DNA of 64,000 nucleotides from Burkholderia glumae LMG 2196 = ATCC 33617 (lineage in GTDB: Bacteria > Pseudomonadota > Gammaproteobacteria > Burkholderiales > Burkholderiaceae): positions 310,001-374,000 of the forward strand of contig NZ_CP009435.1 in the NCBI RefSeq assembly GCF_000960995.1. Reading direction: 5' to 3'. Within the stretch, counting starts at the first letter, position 1. Each line of letters opens with the position of its first letter. The position numbers and the translations under genes were made by a program. Below, in pieces: positions 30,184 through 39,762 of the stretch. The notes beneath the pieces are model-generated. The model was not told where the DNA came from. It did not search any database and saw only the letters and a program-made list of their open reading frames with translations.

Positions 30184-31380
30184 TTATGCGTAGCGGCGCA
30201 GGCGCGTCGCGAACTCCTGCAGCGCCTTGATGCCGCTCTGCTCGGCACGATGGCACCAGTCCTGCAACTGCATCAGCAACTGCTCGCGCGACGCATTCGA
30301 ACGGTCCCACATCGCGGCCAGTTCCTGGCGCAGCTGGAAGTAGGTTTGCAGCTTCTGGCTGTTCGCGAAGATTTCCGGCAGCAGCCGCTTCTGCGGCTCG
30401 TTCAGGCCGCCCTCTTCCTTGTGGAACCACTTGCGCGCGCCGCGCATCAGCTGGTATTTTTCGCGCGCACCGAGTTCCTTCAGGTGCGCGAGTTCCTGGC
30501 GGTAGGCGCGCTTGAGCGCCTTGCCGTAGCGCGCCATCACTTCGTAGCGGTTCGACAGCACGGCCTGCAGCGTTTCCTGGTCGACCACGGCCTTGCGTGC
30601 CACGAGGCGCGGCGTCGGCGCGATCTTCTTCACCTTGGCGAGCTTGAACGCCGACAGGATGCGAATGTACATCCAGCCAATGTCGAATTCGTACCACTTG
30701 TTCGAGAACTTCGCCGAGGTCGCGAAGGTGTGATGGTTGTTGTGCATTTCCTCGCCGCCGATCACGATGCCCCAGGGAATCAGGTTCGTGCTCGCATCGG
30801 TGGAGTTGAAATTGCGGTAGCCCCAGTAGTGCGCGAGGCCGTTGACGACACCGGCCGCCCAGAACGGTATCCAGACCATCTGCACGGCCCAGACCGACAG
30901 GCCGACGATGCCGAACAGCGCCACGTCGATCACCATCATCAGGCTCACGCCGAGGATCGTGTACTTCGAATAGACGTTGCGCTCGATCCAGTCGTTCGGC
31001 GTGCCGTGACTGAACTTGCGCATGGTTTCCTCGTTCTTCGCCTCGGCGCGATAGAGCTCGGCGCCCTCCAGCAGCACCTTCCAGAGGCCGCGCGTCTGCG
31101 GGCTGTGCGGATCTTCCTCGGTCTCGCACTTGGCGTGATGCTTGCGGTGGATCGCGGCCCACTGGCCCGTCAGCATGCCCGTCGACATCCACAGCCAGAG
31201 CCGGAAGAAGTGGCTGACGGCCGGATGCAGATCGAGCGCGCGGTGCGCCTGACAGCGATGCAGATAAATGGTGACGGAGATGATCGTGACGTGCGTGGCA
31301 ACGAGCGTAAACAGCACGATCTGCCACCACGAAAAACGCAACAGCCCGTGGGCCAGAAAGTCGAGCACAGAATTCAGCAA
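30184..31380 (-). CDS. Membrane fatty-acid (acyl-CoA) desaturase, DesA type
   Basis: A 398-residue integral-membrane di-iron desaturase, probably introducing the delta-9 double bond into membrane acyl chains. Four hydrophobic segments surround the three histidine boxes: HRCQAH (41-46), HRKHH (78-82) and HNNHH (near 214). Other family residues are LHPAVSHFFRLWLWMSTG and AHYWGYRNF. The C-terminal 150 residues are charged and helical, longer than in stearoyl-CoA desaturases but usual for the Burkholderia/Pseudomonas proteins. It is transcribed alone, with a TTGACA -35 box at 31490-31495. Confidence 0.9.
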   Translation of the reverse strand: MLNSVLDFLAHGLLRFSWWQIVLFTLVATHVTIISVTIYLHRCQAHRALDLHPAVSHFFRLWLWMSTGMLTGQWAAIHRKHHAKCETEEDPHSPQTRGLWKVLLEGAELYRAEAKNEETMRKFSHGTPNDWIERNVYSKYTILGVSLMMVIDVALFGIVGLSVWAVQMVWIPFWAAGVVNGLAHYWGYRNFNSTDASTNLIPWGIVIGGEEMHNNHHTFATSAKFSNKWYEFDIGWMYIRILSAFKLAKVKKIAPTPRLVARKAVVDQETLQAVLSNRYEVMARYGKALKRAYRQELAHLKELGAREKYQLMRGARKWFHKEEGGLNEPQKRLLPEIFANSQKLQTYFQLRQELAAMWDRSNASREQLLMQLQDWCHRAEQSGIKALQEFATRLRRYA

Positions 31381-31796
31381 GGCAAATTACCCGTGGTTCA
31401 GAGACGGCGCCGGGACGCGGCCGCCGACGTCATAAAAATGAAAGCCTACCGCGTGTAGACGCAATTTTACTGTATCCGTTCCTGGCAACTGTCAAAAATG
31501 AATGATTGTTGCTATGGCGCAAGGGGATTGCAGTCTAACGTCGGACATCGAAGGTTTCGGAGTCCAGATACGCTCTGAAAACGCCGAAAAGGGACACACC
31601 AAGCCGAGCCGGGCCCGCCGTCCGTGCCGCTGCCCCACCCTCGGAAACAGCGCCGACCCGGGCTCGCCAGGCCGGCGCCGGATGCCGGCGCCAGCGTCCC
31701 GACTGACCGCGAGCTACGAGATCGCCTCCGGCTGCCCGACATCAAGGCTCGCGCAGGCCAGCCATTGCGGCTCCGAGGCCGTCCATCGCACGGCCC
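31381..31796. other. Intergenic region with the desaturase promoter
   Basis: No gene seen in 416 bases. The minus strand has a perfect -35 TTGACA at 31490-31495; the matching -10 is ambiguous (TACAGT at 15 bases or TAAAAT at 20). The rest, towards the rsmB stop, is GC-rich with no clear structure. Confidence 0.4.
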
Positions 31797-33182
31797 TCAG
31801 GCCTGATCGGCGGCCGGCCCGGCGGACTCCTGCGCCGTCGGCCCGGCCGCTTGCCCTGCCGCCTCGGCCTGGTTCCCGGCCGCTGGCTCGGGGGCCGGCT
31901 TCCCCGCGGCCTTGGCGGCCGGCTTCGGACGGCGTTCGAGCACGGCGGCGAAGAAACCGTCGGTGGCGTGACGATGCGGCCACAGCGACAGGTAATCGCC
32001 CGTATCGAGCCCGATGCGCTGCTCGGCGAGCACCTGGCTGGCCGGCACCAGCACGAAATCGGGATGCGCGGCGAGAAACTGCGTGACGATCGCCTCGTTC
32101 TCGGCCTCCAGCACGCTGCAGGTCGCGTAGACGAGCCGCCCGCCCGCCTTCACGAGACGCGCGGCGCTGGCCAGGATCGAGGCCTGCTTCGGCGCGAGTT
32201 CCTCGATCGAGTCGCGCGTCTGGCGCCACTTCAGGTCGGGATTGCGGCGCAGCGTGCCGAGCCCGCTGCACGGCGCATCCACCAGCACGCGGTCGATCTT
32301 GCCGGCGAGCCGCTTGATCTTCGCGTCGTGCTCGCTGTCGATCAGCACCGGGTTCACGTTCGACAGCCCGCTGCGCGCGAGGCGCGGCTTGAGCTTGGCG
32401 AGCCGCTTCTCGGAGACGTCGAATGCATAGAGCCGGCCGGTGGAGCGCATCGCCGCGCCGAGCGCGAGCGTCTTGCCGCCGGCGCCGGCGCAAAAGTCGA
32501 CGATCATCTCGCCGCGGCGCGGGGCGACGAGCGAACAGAGCAGTTGGCTGCCCTCGTCCTGCACTTCGATCAGGCCGTCCTGGAAGATCGGCAGCCGCGT
32601 CAGCGCCGGCTTGCCGACCACGCGCACGCCGTTCGGCGCGAACGGCGTCTCGCCGGCCTCGATGCCGGCAATGCGCAGCGCATCGAGCACCTGCTCGCGG
32701 GTCGCCTTCTGCAGGTTCACGCGCAGATCCAGCGGCGCCGGATAGTTGACGGCGGCCGCGAACTGCGCGAGCGCCTCGGCGTCGAAGCGCTGGCCGAGCG
32801 CCTGATGGATCCAGTCGGGCAGGTTGGTGCGCACGCGCAGCGGCAGGCTGGCCGGATCGATCTTCGCGACGTGCTCGAGCCATGCCCACTCCGCGTCCGA
32901 CACATGCTGCCGGAGCGCCGAGCGGCCCGCCGTCTGCATCAGCCCGAGCAGCGTCAGGCGCCGCGCCGGGCTGCCCGAGCCGCTTTCGGCCAGGTGCGAG
33001 AACTCCATCTTCCGGCGCAGCACCGCGAACACCGCCTCGGCGATCACGCCGCGCTCGCCGTGGCCGAGCTTCGGATGCGCACGGAAGAACCGGCTGGTGG
33101 CGGCGTCGGCGGGGCCGGTGAATTTCAGGACCTCGGCGAGCAAGGTCTCGGTTTGACCAATCAGAAAACCATGCAGCTTCAT
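31797..33182 (-). CDS. rsmB: RsmB/NOP-family rRNA cytosine-5 methyltransferase
   Basis: A 461-residue SAM-dependent RNA methyltransferase, likely 16S m5C967. An N-terminal NusB-like helical domain (residues 10-130) precedes the Rossmann methyltransferase domain with FCAGAGGKTLALGA (SAM site), VDAPCSGLGTLRRNPDLKW (proline-cysteine motif, near residue 300) and VYATCSVLEAENE, the catalytic cysteine near 353. The last 40 residues are an Ala/Pro/Gln-rich low-complexity tail (AAGKPAPEPAAGNQAEAAGQ) not needed for the fold. Its start overlaps the purN stop by 4 bases. Confidence 0.92.
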   Translation of the reverse strand: MKLHGFLIGQTETLLAEVLKFTGPADAATSRFFRAHPKLGHGERGVIAEAVFAVLRRKMEFSHLAESGSGSPARRLTLLGLMQTAGRSALRQHVSDAEWAWLEHVAKIDPASLPLRVRTNLPDWIHQALGQRFDAEALAQFAAAVNYPAPLDLRVNLQKATREQVLDALRIAGIEAGETPFAPNGVRVVGKPALTRLPIFQDGLIEVQDEGSQLLCSLVAPRRGEMIVDFCAGAGGKTLALGAAMRSTGRLYAFDVSEKRLAKLKPRLARSGLSNVNPVLIDSEHDAKIKRLAGKIDRVLVDAPCSGLGTLRRNPDLKWRQTRDSIEELAPKQASILASAARLVKAGGRLVYATCSVLEAENEAIVTQFLAAHPDFVLVPASQVLAEQRIGLDTGDYLSLWPHRHATDGFFAAVLERRPKPAAKAAGKPAPEPAAGNQAEAAGQAAGPTAQESAGPAADQA

Positions 33183-33838
33183 ACACCCTCACCCTGTTCG
33201 TTGTTGTCGGCGGCGACGAGCCATCGGCACGCGCCGGGCGCGACCACCGCACGGCCGCCGTCGAGCCGCAGCCGGCCCTCGACGAACCAGCGCACGGCGC
33301 GCGGATAGAGCTGATGCTCGGCCACCAGCACGCGCGCGGCCAGCGTCTGAGCCGTATCGCCGTCGTGCACCGGCACCGCCGCCTGCGCGACGATCGCGCC
33401 GCTGTCGAGCTCGGGAATCACGAAATGCACGGTCGCGCCATGCAGCGCCACGCCGGCGGCGAGCGCCGCCTCATGGGTGCGCATGCCCTTGAAGCTCGGC
33501 AGCAGCGACGGATGGACGTTCAGCATGCGGCCCTCGTAACGCGTGACGAAGGCCGGCGTGAGGATCCGCATGAAGCCGGCGAGCACGACGAGATCCGGGG
33601 CGAAGCGGTCGATCTCGGCCGCCAGCGCGGCGTCGAACGCCTCGCGGCCGTCGTGATCGCGGTGATCGACCACGACGGCGGGAATCCCGCGCGCGGCCGC
33701 AAACGACAAACCGGCCGCGTCGGGCCGGTTTGCGATCACGGCGGCCACGCTGGCGGGCCACCTCTCGCGCTCGCACGCGTCGACGATGGCCTCCATGTTG
33801 CTGCCGCGACCTGAAATCAGAATGACAAGTTTTTTCAT
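33179..33838 (-). CDS. purN: Phosphoribosylglycinamide formyltransferase
   Basis: A 219-residue GAR transformylase, the third step of purine synthesis, using 10-formyl-THF. MKKLVILISGRGSNMEAIVD is the N-terminus with the GRGSN phosphate loop. Catalytic residues are seen in MLNVHPSLLPSFKGMRTHE (Asn and His) and HFVIPELDSGAIVAQAAVPV (Asp). It is followed by a 4-base overlap with rsmB and shares a transcript with it. The ribF gene is divergent, about 120 bases away. Confidence 0.97.
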   Translation of the reverse strand: MKKLVILISGRGSNMEAIVDACERERWPASVAAVIANRPDAAGLSFAAARGIPAVVVDHRDHDGREAFDAALAAEIDRFAPDLVVLAGFMRILTPAFVTRYEGRMLNVHPSLLPSFKGMRTHEAALAAGVALHGATVHFVIPELDSGAIVAQAAVPVHDGDTAQTLAARVLVAEHQLYPRAVRWFVEGRLRLDGGRAVVAPGACRWLVAADNNEQGEGV

Positions 33839-33903
33839 CCGCGGATTTTACCATTCGGGATGGCGGTTTCCCGCCGCCCGAGCCGCCGCGCCGCCCGAAC
33901 GTT

Positions 33904-33909
33904 TATAAT
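33904..33909 (+). promoter_or_regulatory. -10 element of the ribF-ileS operon
   Basis: Perfect TATAAT, 53 bases before the ribF start; no good -35 at the expected distance. Confidence 0.45.
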
Positions 33910-33961
33910 CTTGCGTTTTGCGGCATCCGCCCGCACCACTCGCCCGCTGCCACCCGCTATC

Positions 33962-34942
33962 GTGAAAGTCTTTCGCGGCCTGCCCAACGCCGAGAGCCGC
34001 GCCCCGTGCGCGCTCACGATCGGCAACTTCGACGGTGTCCATCGCGGCCATCAGGCGCTGCTCGCGCGCGTGCGCGCGGCGGCGGACGCGCGCGGGCTGC
34101 CGGTCTGCGTCATGACGTTCGAGCCGCATCCCCGCGAATTCTTCAACCCGGCCGGCGCGCCGCCGCGCATCGCGATGCTGCGCGACAAGCTCGAGGCGCT
34201 GCGCGAGAACGGCGTCGATCGGGTGGTCGTCGAGCATTTCAACCACACGTTCGCGAACCAGCCGCCCGAGGCGTTCGTCGAGCAGACGCTCGTGAACGGC
34301 CTGCACGCCCGCTGGATGATGGTCGGCGACGATTTCTGCTACGGCGCGAGGCGCGCCGGCAATTTCGCCTCGCTGCGCGAGGCGGGACGGCGCTACGGCT
34401 TCGACGTCGAGCAGATGGCCACGCTCACTGCGCCGAACGGCACGCGCATCTCGAGCTCGGGCGTGCGCGCCTCGCTCGCCGCGGGCGACCTCGAGGCGGC
34501 CAAGGCCGCGCTCGGCCACGGCTACGCGATCAGCGGCCACGTCACGCACGGGCTCAAGCTCGGCCGCGACCTCGGCTTCCCGACCCTGAACCTGCCGATC
34601 GCGCACAAGCGGCCCGCGCTGTCCGGCATCTTCGTGGTGCTGGTGCACGGACTGGCCGGCCACCCGCTGCCGGCCGTGGCGAGCCTCGGCGTGCGCCCGA
34701 CCGTGATGGACGCGGGCCGCGTGCTGCTGGAAGCGCACGTGCTCGACTGGCACGGCGACGCCTACGGCAAGATCGTGCGCGTCGAGTTCCTGAAGAAGCT
34801 GCGCGACGAGGCCAAGTACAGCGACCTGGAAACGCTGACGCGCGCGATCGCGCAGGACGTCGCCGACACGCGCGCCTATTTCGCCGCGCACGGCGGCCGC
34901 GGGACCGGCTTCGCGATCTCCGCCACCGACCGAATTAGCTGA
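33962..34942 (+). CDS. ribF: Bifunctional riboflavin kinase / FAD synthetase
   Basis: A 326-residue enzyme converting riboflavin to FMN and then FAD. The N-terminal FAD-synthetase half has GNFDGVHRGHQALLARVR (the G-x-FD-x-x-H-x-GH nucleotidyl-transfer motif), FEPHPREFF and the ISSSGVR motif. The C-terminal flavokinase half has GRDLGFPTLNL (the PTxN Mg/ATP loop) and GVRPTVMD. A GTG start at 33962 is chosen because it gives the usual N-terminus (VKVFRGLPNAES); the frame is open upstream to 33860 but lacks a ribosome site. It heads ribF-ileS-lspA, a conserved proteobacterial order. Confidence 0.95.
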   Translation: MKVFRGLPNAESRAPCALTIGNFDGVHRGHQALLARVRAAADARGLPVCVMTFEPHPREFFNPAGAPPRIAMLRDKLEALRENGVDRVVVEHFNHTFANQPPEAFVEQTLVNGLHARWMMVGDDFCYGARRAGNFASLREAGRRYGFDVEQMATLTAPNGTRISSSGVRASLAAGDLEAAKAALGHGYAISGHVTHGLKLGRDLGFPTLNLPIAHKRPALSGIFVVLVHGLAGHPLPAVASLGVRPTVMDAGRVLLEAHVLDWHGDAYGKIVRVEFLKKLRDEAKYSDLETLTRAIAQDVADTRAYFAAHGGRGTGFAISATDRIS

Positions 34943-35043
34943 TCCGCCCCGGGCGCTGCACGCATGTGCCGCGCCGCCCCGGCGCCGGCCTCCCCGATTT
35001 CACGACGCGCGAGCGTCACCGAGAAGAGATAGCGACTCCCGAC

Positions 35044-37881
35044 ATGAGCAACAAGAAAGCCGACACGAAACCGCAGGCCAAGTATCCGGTCAACCTGCTC
35101 GACACGCCGTTCCCGATGCGCGGCGACCTGCCCAAGCGCGAGCCCGAATGGGTTCAGGACTGGGAGCAGCGCGGCGTCTACGAGAAGATCCGCGCGGCCA
35201 GTGCCGGCCGGCCCAAGTTCATCCTGCACGACGGCCCGCCCTATGCGAACGGCGACATCCATCTCGGCCACGCGGTCAACAAGATCCTGAAGGACATCGT
35301 CGTCAAGTCGCGCAACATGGCCGGCTTCGACGCGCCCTACGTGCCGGGCTGGGACTGCCACGGCATGCCGATCGAAATCCAGATCGAGAAGCAGTTCGGC
35401 AAGTCGCTGCCGGCCGCCGAAGTGCAGCAGAAGGCGCGCGCCTACGCGACCGAGCAGATCGAGAAGCAGAAGCTCGGCTTCAAGCGGCTGGGCGTGCTCG
35501 GCGACTGGCAGAACCCGTACAAGACGATGAACTTCGTCAACGAGGCGGAAGAGTTGCGCGCGCTCGGCAAGATCATCGAGAAGGGCTTCGTCTACCGCGG
35601 CCTGAAACCCGTGAACTGGTGCTTCGACTGCGGCTCGGCGCTGGCCGAGGCCGAGGTCGAGTACAAGGACCGCAGCGACCCGACCATCGACGTGCTGTTC
35701 GGCTTCGCCGAGCCGGAAAAGACCGCGCAGGCGTTCGGGCTGGCAGCGCTGCCGCGTCAGGAAGGCGGCATCGTGATCTGGACCACCACGCCGTGGACCA
35801 TCCCGGCCAACCAGGCGCTCAACGCGCATCCGGAAATCGTCTACGCGCTGGTCGACACGCCGCGCGGCCTGCTGATCCTCGCCGAGGAACGCGTCGCCGC
35901 CTGTCTGGCGGCATTCAAGCTGACCGGCAACACGATCGCCACCACGCCGGGGGCGAAGCTCGCGGGCCTGCGCTTCCATCACCCGCTCGCGAGCGCGCAC
36001 CCCGGCTACCAGCGCACCGCGCCCGTCTATCTCGGCGACTACGTGACGACCGACACCGGGACCGGCATCGTCCACTCGTCGCCGGCCTACGGCGTGGAAG
36101 ACTTCGTCTCCTGCAAGGCGCACGGCATGACCGACGCCGACATCATCAACCCGGTGATGGGCGACGGCCGCTACATCGAATCGCTGCCGCTGTTCGGCGG
36201 CCTGGCGATCTGGGATGCCAATCCGAAGGTGGTCGAGGCGCTGCAGGCCGCGGGCACGCTGCTGCGCAGCGAGAAATACACGCACAGCTACATGCACTGC
36301 TGGCGCCACAAGACGCCGATCATCTACCGAGCGACCTCGCAGTGGTTCGCCGGCATGGACACGCCGCCCAAGGACGGCGGGCGCACGTTGCGCGAAGTCG
36401 CGCTCGAGGGCGTCGAGGCCACCGCGTTCTATCCCTCGTGGGGCAAGCAGCGCCTCTACAGCATGATCGCGAACCGCCCCGACTGGACGCTGTCGCGCCA
36501 GCGCCAGTGGGGCGTGCCGATGGCGTTCTTCGTCCACAAGGAAACCGGCGAGCTGCATCCGCGCACGCTCGAGCTGCTCGAAGCCGTGGCCGAGCGCGTC
36601 GAGGCGGGCGGCATCGAGGCATGGCAGACGCTCGATGCGCGCGAGCTGCTCGGCGACGAGGCAAACCTCTACGAGAAGAACCGCGACACGCTCGACGTCT
36701 GGTTCGATTCGGGCACGACGCACTGGCACGTGCTGCGCGGCTCGCACAAGGACGCGCTGCAGTTCCCGGCCGATCTCTACCTGGAAGGCTCGGACCAGCA
36801 CCGCGGCTGGTTCCACTCGTCGCTGCTGACGGCCTCGATGATCGACGGCCGCGCGCCGTACAAGGCCCTGCTCACGCACGGCTTCACGGTGGACGGCGAG
36901 GGCCGCAAGATGAGCAAGTCGCTCGGCAACGGCATCGATCCGCACGAGGTGTCGAACCGGCTCGGCGCCGAGATCGTGCGGCTCTGGATCGCCTCGACCG
37001 ACTATTCGGGCGAGCTGGCGATCTCCGAGGAAATCCTCAAGCGCGTGACGGAAGGCTACCGCCGGATTCGCAACACGCTGCGCTTCCTGCTCGCGAACCT
37101 GTCCGACTTCGACTACGCGAAGGACGCCCTGCCGGCCGCCGAATGGCTCGAGATCGACCGCTATGCGATCGCATTCTCGGCGCAACTGCAGGCCGAGCTG
37201 CTCGCACACTACGAGAGGTACGAGTTCCATCCGATCGTCGCGAAGCTGCAGACGTACTGCTCGGAGGACCTCGGCGGCTTCTATCTCGACGTGCTGAAGG
37301 ACCGCCTCTACACGAGCGCGCCGGATTCGGCCGCGCGCCGTTCGGCGCAGACCGCGCTCTACCACGTCACGCAGGGCCTGTTGCGCGTGCTCGCGCCGTT
37401 CCTCTCGTTTACGGCCGAGGAAGCCTGGAAGGTGTTCCAGCCGGCCAGCGACACGATCTTCACGGAAACCTACTACGCCTATCCGGCGATCGACGGCGCG
37501 GCCGCGCTGATCGACAAGTGGAGCCTGCTGCGCGCCGTGCGCGCCGACGTCACGAAGGCGCTCGAGGAAGCCCGCACGGCGAACCGGATCGGCTCGTCGC
37601 TGCAGGCCGAGATCGAAATCCGCGCGAGCGGCGCGCGCCACGATGCGCTCGCAAGCCTCGGCGAGGATCTCAAGTTCGTGCTGATCACCTCGGCGGCCAA
37701 GGTCGTGCGCGTCGAGACGCCGGCCGACGAAGCGGTCGAAGTCGCGGCCTCGACCTATGCGAAGTGCGAACGCTGCTGGCACTATCGCGCCGACGTCGGC
37801 GCGCATGCGGAGCACCCGACGCTGTGCGGCCGCTGCTTCTCCAACCTCTTTGAAAACGGCGAAACCCGGAGCGCTGCTTAA
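35044..37881 (+). CDS. ileS: Isoleucyl-tRNA synthetase
   Basis: A 945-residue class I synthetase, bacterial type. Seen are the HIGH equivalent PYANGDIHLGHAVNK, VPGWDCHGMPIE, the editing domain (WTTTPWTIPANQAL, GTGIVHSSPAYGVEDF), WFDSGTTHWHVLRG, EGSDQHRGWFHSSLL, KMSKS in GRKMSKSLGNGIDP and a C-terminal zinc motif CERCWHYR and CGRCFSNLF. The start MSNKKADTK at 35044 follows a GAGAAGAG ribosome site. It lies 100 bases downstream of ribF and 2 bases before lspA. Confidence 0.98.
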   Translation: MSNKKADTKPQAKYPVNLLDTPFPMRGDLPKREPEWVQDWEQRGVYEKIRAASAGRPKFILHDGPPYANGDIHLGHAVNKILKDIVVKSRNMAGFDAPYVPGWDCHGMPIEIQIEKQFGKSLPAAEVQQKARAYATEQIEKQKLGFKRLGVLGDWQNPYKTMNFVNEAEELRALGKIIEKGFVYRGLKPVNWCFDCGSALAEAEVEYKDRSDPTIDVLFGFAEPEKTAQAFGLAALPRQEGGIVIWTTTPWTIPANQALNAHPEIVYALVDTPRGLLILAEERVAACLAAFKLTGNTIATTPGAKLAGLRFHHPLASAHPGYQRTAPVYLGDYVTTDTGTGIVHSSPAYGVEDFVSCKAHGMTDADIINPVMGDGRYIESLPLFGGLAIWDANPKVVEALQAAGTLLRSEKYTHSYMHCWRHKTPIIYRATSQWFAGMDTPPKDGGRTLREVALEGVEATAFYPSWGKQRLYSMIANRPDWTLSRQRQWGVPMAFFVHKETGELHPRTLELLEAVAERVEAGGIEAWQTLDARELLGDEANLYEKNRDTLDVWFDSGTTHWHVLRGSHKDALQFPADLYLEGSDQHRGWFHSSLLTASMIDGRAPYKALLTHGFTVDGEGRKMSKSLGNGIDPHEVSNRLGAEIVRLWIASTDYSGELAISEEILKRVTEGYRRIRNTLRFLLANLSDFDYAKDALPAAEWLEIDRYAIAFSAQLQAELLAHYERYEFHPIVAKLQTYCSEDLGGFYLDVLKDRLYTSAPDSAARRSAQTALYHVTQGLLRVLAPFLSFTAEEAWKVFQPASDTIFTETYYAYPAIDGAAALIDKWSLLRAVRADVTKALEEARTANRIGSSLQAEIEIRASGARHDALASLGEDLKFVLITSAAKVVRVETPADEAVEVAASTYAKCERCWHYRADVGAHAEHPTLCGRCFSNLFENGETRSAA

Positions 37882-37883
37882 CC

Positions 37884-38384
37884 ATGGCGAAAACCCTGTC
37901 GAAATCCGCGAGCGGCTCGCTCGCGCCGTGGCTTGGCATTTCGCTGATCGTGATCCTGTTCGACCAGTTGACCAAGATCGCGGTGCTGAAGACCTTCAGC
38001 TACGGCGTGATGCACCCGATCACCAGCTTCTTCAACCTCACGCTGGTGTTCAACCGCGGCGCCGCGTTCGGCTTCCTGTCGGCCGCGAGCGGCTGGCAGC
38101 GCTGGGCGTTCACCGCGCTCGGCATCGCCGCGACGCTGGTGATCTGCTACCTGCTCAAGCGCCACGGCCACCAGCGCCTGTTCAGCCTGTCGCTCGCGCT
38201 GATCCTGGGCGGTGCGCTCGGCAACGTGATCGACCGGCTGATGTACGGTCACGTGATCGATTTTCTCGATTTCCATCTGCGCGGCTCGCACTGGCCGGCG
38301 TTCAACCTCGCCGATTCGGCGATCACGATCGGCGCCGTGCTGCTCGTCTACGACGAGCTGCGCCGCGTGCGCGGCACGCGCTGA
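37884..38384 (+). CDS. lspA: Lipoprotein signal peptidase II
   Basis: A 166-residue inner-membrane aspartyl protease that cleaves lipoprotein signal peptides. Four membrane helices are visible. The catalytic aspartates lie in GGALGNVIDRLMYGHVIDFL and FNLADSAITIGA; the conserved VFNRGAAFGFL is also present. It starts 2 bases after the ileS stop, so the two are co-translated. Confidence 0.97.
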   Translation: MAKTLSKSASGSLAPWLGISLIVILFDQLTKIAVLKTFSYGVMHPITSFFNLTLVFNRGAAFGFLSAASGWQRWAFTALGIAATLVICYLLKRHGHQRLFSLSLALILGGALGNVIDRLMYGHVIDFLDFHLRGSHWPAFNLADSAITIGAVLLVYDELRRVRGTR

Positions 38385-38467
38385 GCCTCACCGTCGCGCC
38401 CGAGCGGCGCGGCGCGTGACAGGGCCGGGCCGCGTGGCGCCGGCCCGTTTCGTTACCGGAGGTCCAG

Positions 38468-39679
38468 TTGGAACACCAGGAACTGGCAGGAAAACATCTC
38501 GTGATCGGCATGACGGGCGGCATCGCCTGCTACAAGATCGCCGAACTCACGCGCCTGCTGACCAAGGCCGGCGCGACCGTGCAGGTGGTGATGACCGAGG
38601 CCGCCACGCAGTTCATCACGCCGGTCACGATGCAGGCGCTGTCGGGGCGGCCCGTGTTCACGAGCCAGTGGGACGCGCGCGTCGACAACAACATGGCGCA
38701 CATCGACCTGTCGCGCCACGCCGACGCGATCGTGATCGCGCCGGCCTCGACCGACTTCCTCGCGAAGCTCGCGCACGGCTTCGCCGACGATCTGCTCGCG
38801 ACGCTGTGCATCGCGCGCGACTGCCCGCTGCTGGTGGTGCCGGCCATGAACCGCCAGATGTGGCAGAACCCGGCCACGCAGCGCAACGCAGCGCAGTTGC
38901 GCGCCGACGGCGTGGCCGTGCTCGGCCCCGATTCGGGCGCGCAGGCCTGCGGCGAAGTCGGCGACGGGCGCATGCTCGAGCCGGGCGCCATCTACGAGGC
39001 AATCGTCTCGCATTTCCGGCCGAAGCGGCTCGCCCACAAGCGCGTGCTGATCACGGCCGGCCCGACCTTCGAACCGCTCGATCCGGTGCGCGGGCTCACC
39101 AACCGCTCCAGCGGCAAGATGGGCTTCGCGCTCGCACGCGCCGCGCAGCAGGCCGGTGCCGAGGTTCACCTGGTGGCGGGCCCGGTGCCGCTCGCCACGC
39201 CGTGGGGCGTCTACCGCGAGGACGTGCAGACCGCGCAGCAGATGCACGACGCCGTGATGCATGCGGTGCCCGACGCGGATCTGTTCATCGCGGTGGCGGC
39301 CGTGGCCGACTGGCGCGTCGACCAGCCCGCCGAGCACAAGATCAAGAAGACCGCCGATCGCCGGATGCCGGTGCTGAACTTCGTCGAGAATCCCGACATC
39401 CTGGCCGCGGTCGCGGCACTGCCCGACGCGCCCTACTGCGTCGGCTTCGCGGCCGAAAGCGGCGACCTCGACGTACACGGCGAGGAAAAGCGCCTGCGCA
39501 AAGGGGTGCCCCTGTTGATCGGCAACCTCGGCCCGCTGACGTTCGGCCTCGACGACAATGAGGTCGTGCTGTTCGAAGCCGGCGGCACGACGCGGCTGCC
39601 GCGCGCGCCGAAGGCCACGCTCGCGCACACGCTGATCGACGAAATCGCGAAGCGTCTGCCCGACACGCGCCTGATCTGA
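38468..39679 (+). CDS. coaBC: Bifunctional phosphopantothenoylcysteine decarboxylase/synthetase
   Basis: A 403-residue coenzyme A biosynthesis enzyme. The CoaC decarboxylase half (residues 1-190) has GKHLVIGMTGGIACYKIAEL, VVPAMNRQMWQNPA (the PxMNxxMW motif) and QACGEVGDGRMLEP with the catalytic cysteine. The CoaB half has VLITAGPTFEPLDPVRGLTN, NRSSGKMGFALA and AAVADWRV plus the KIKK motif. The start codon is TTG at 38468 (TTG GAA CAC CAG), supported by a GGAGGTCC ribosome site 5 bases upstream and by the conserved N-terminus. It pairs with dut, the classic dfp-dut order. Confidence 0.96.
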   Translation: MEHQELAGKHLVIGMTGGIACYKIAELTRLLTKAGATVQVVMTEAATQFITPVTMQALSGRPVFTSQWDARVDNNMAHIDLSRHADAIVIAPASTDFLAKLAHGFADDLLATLCIARDCPLLVVPAMNRQMWQNPATQRNAAQLRADGVAVLGPDSGAQACGEVGDGRMLEPGAIYEAIVSHFRPKRLAHKRVLITAGPTFEPLDPVRGLTNRSSGKMGFALARAAQQAGAEVHLVAGPVPLATPWGVYREDVQTAQQMHDAVMHAVPDADLFIAVAAVADWRVDQPAEHKIKKTADRRMPVLNFVENPDILAAVAALPDAPYCVGFAAESGDLDVHGEEKRLRKGVPLLIGNLGPLTFGLDDNEVVLFEAGGTTRLPRAPKATLAHTLIDEIAKRLPDTRLI

Positions 39680-39762
39680 TCCATCCAAGCCGCCGGGCCG
39701 CAACGCATGGCGCGGCCCGGTGCATGTTGCAATTTCACGACTCCTGCCAGCAGACCCGCCGC

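Noticed and set aside
34876..37815. 979-codon open frame antisense to ileS
   Set aside because: Arg/Ala/Leu-rich shadow of a strongly coding gene in high-GC DNA; ileS itself has all motifs on the other strand.
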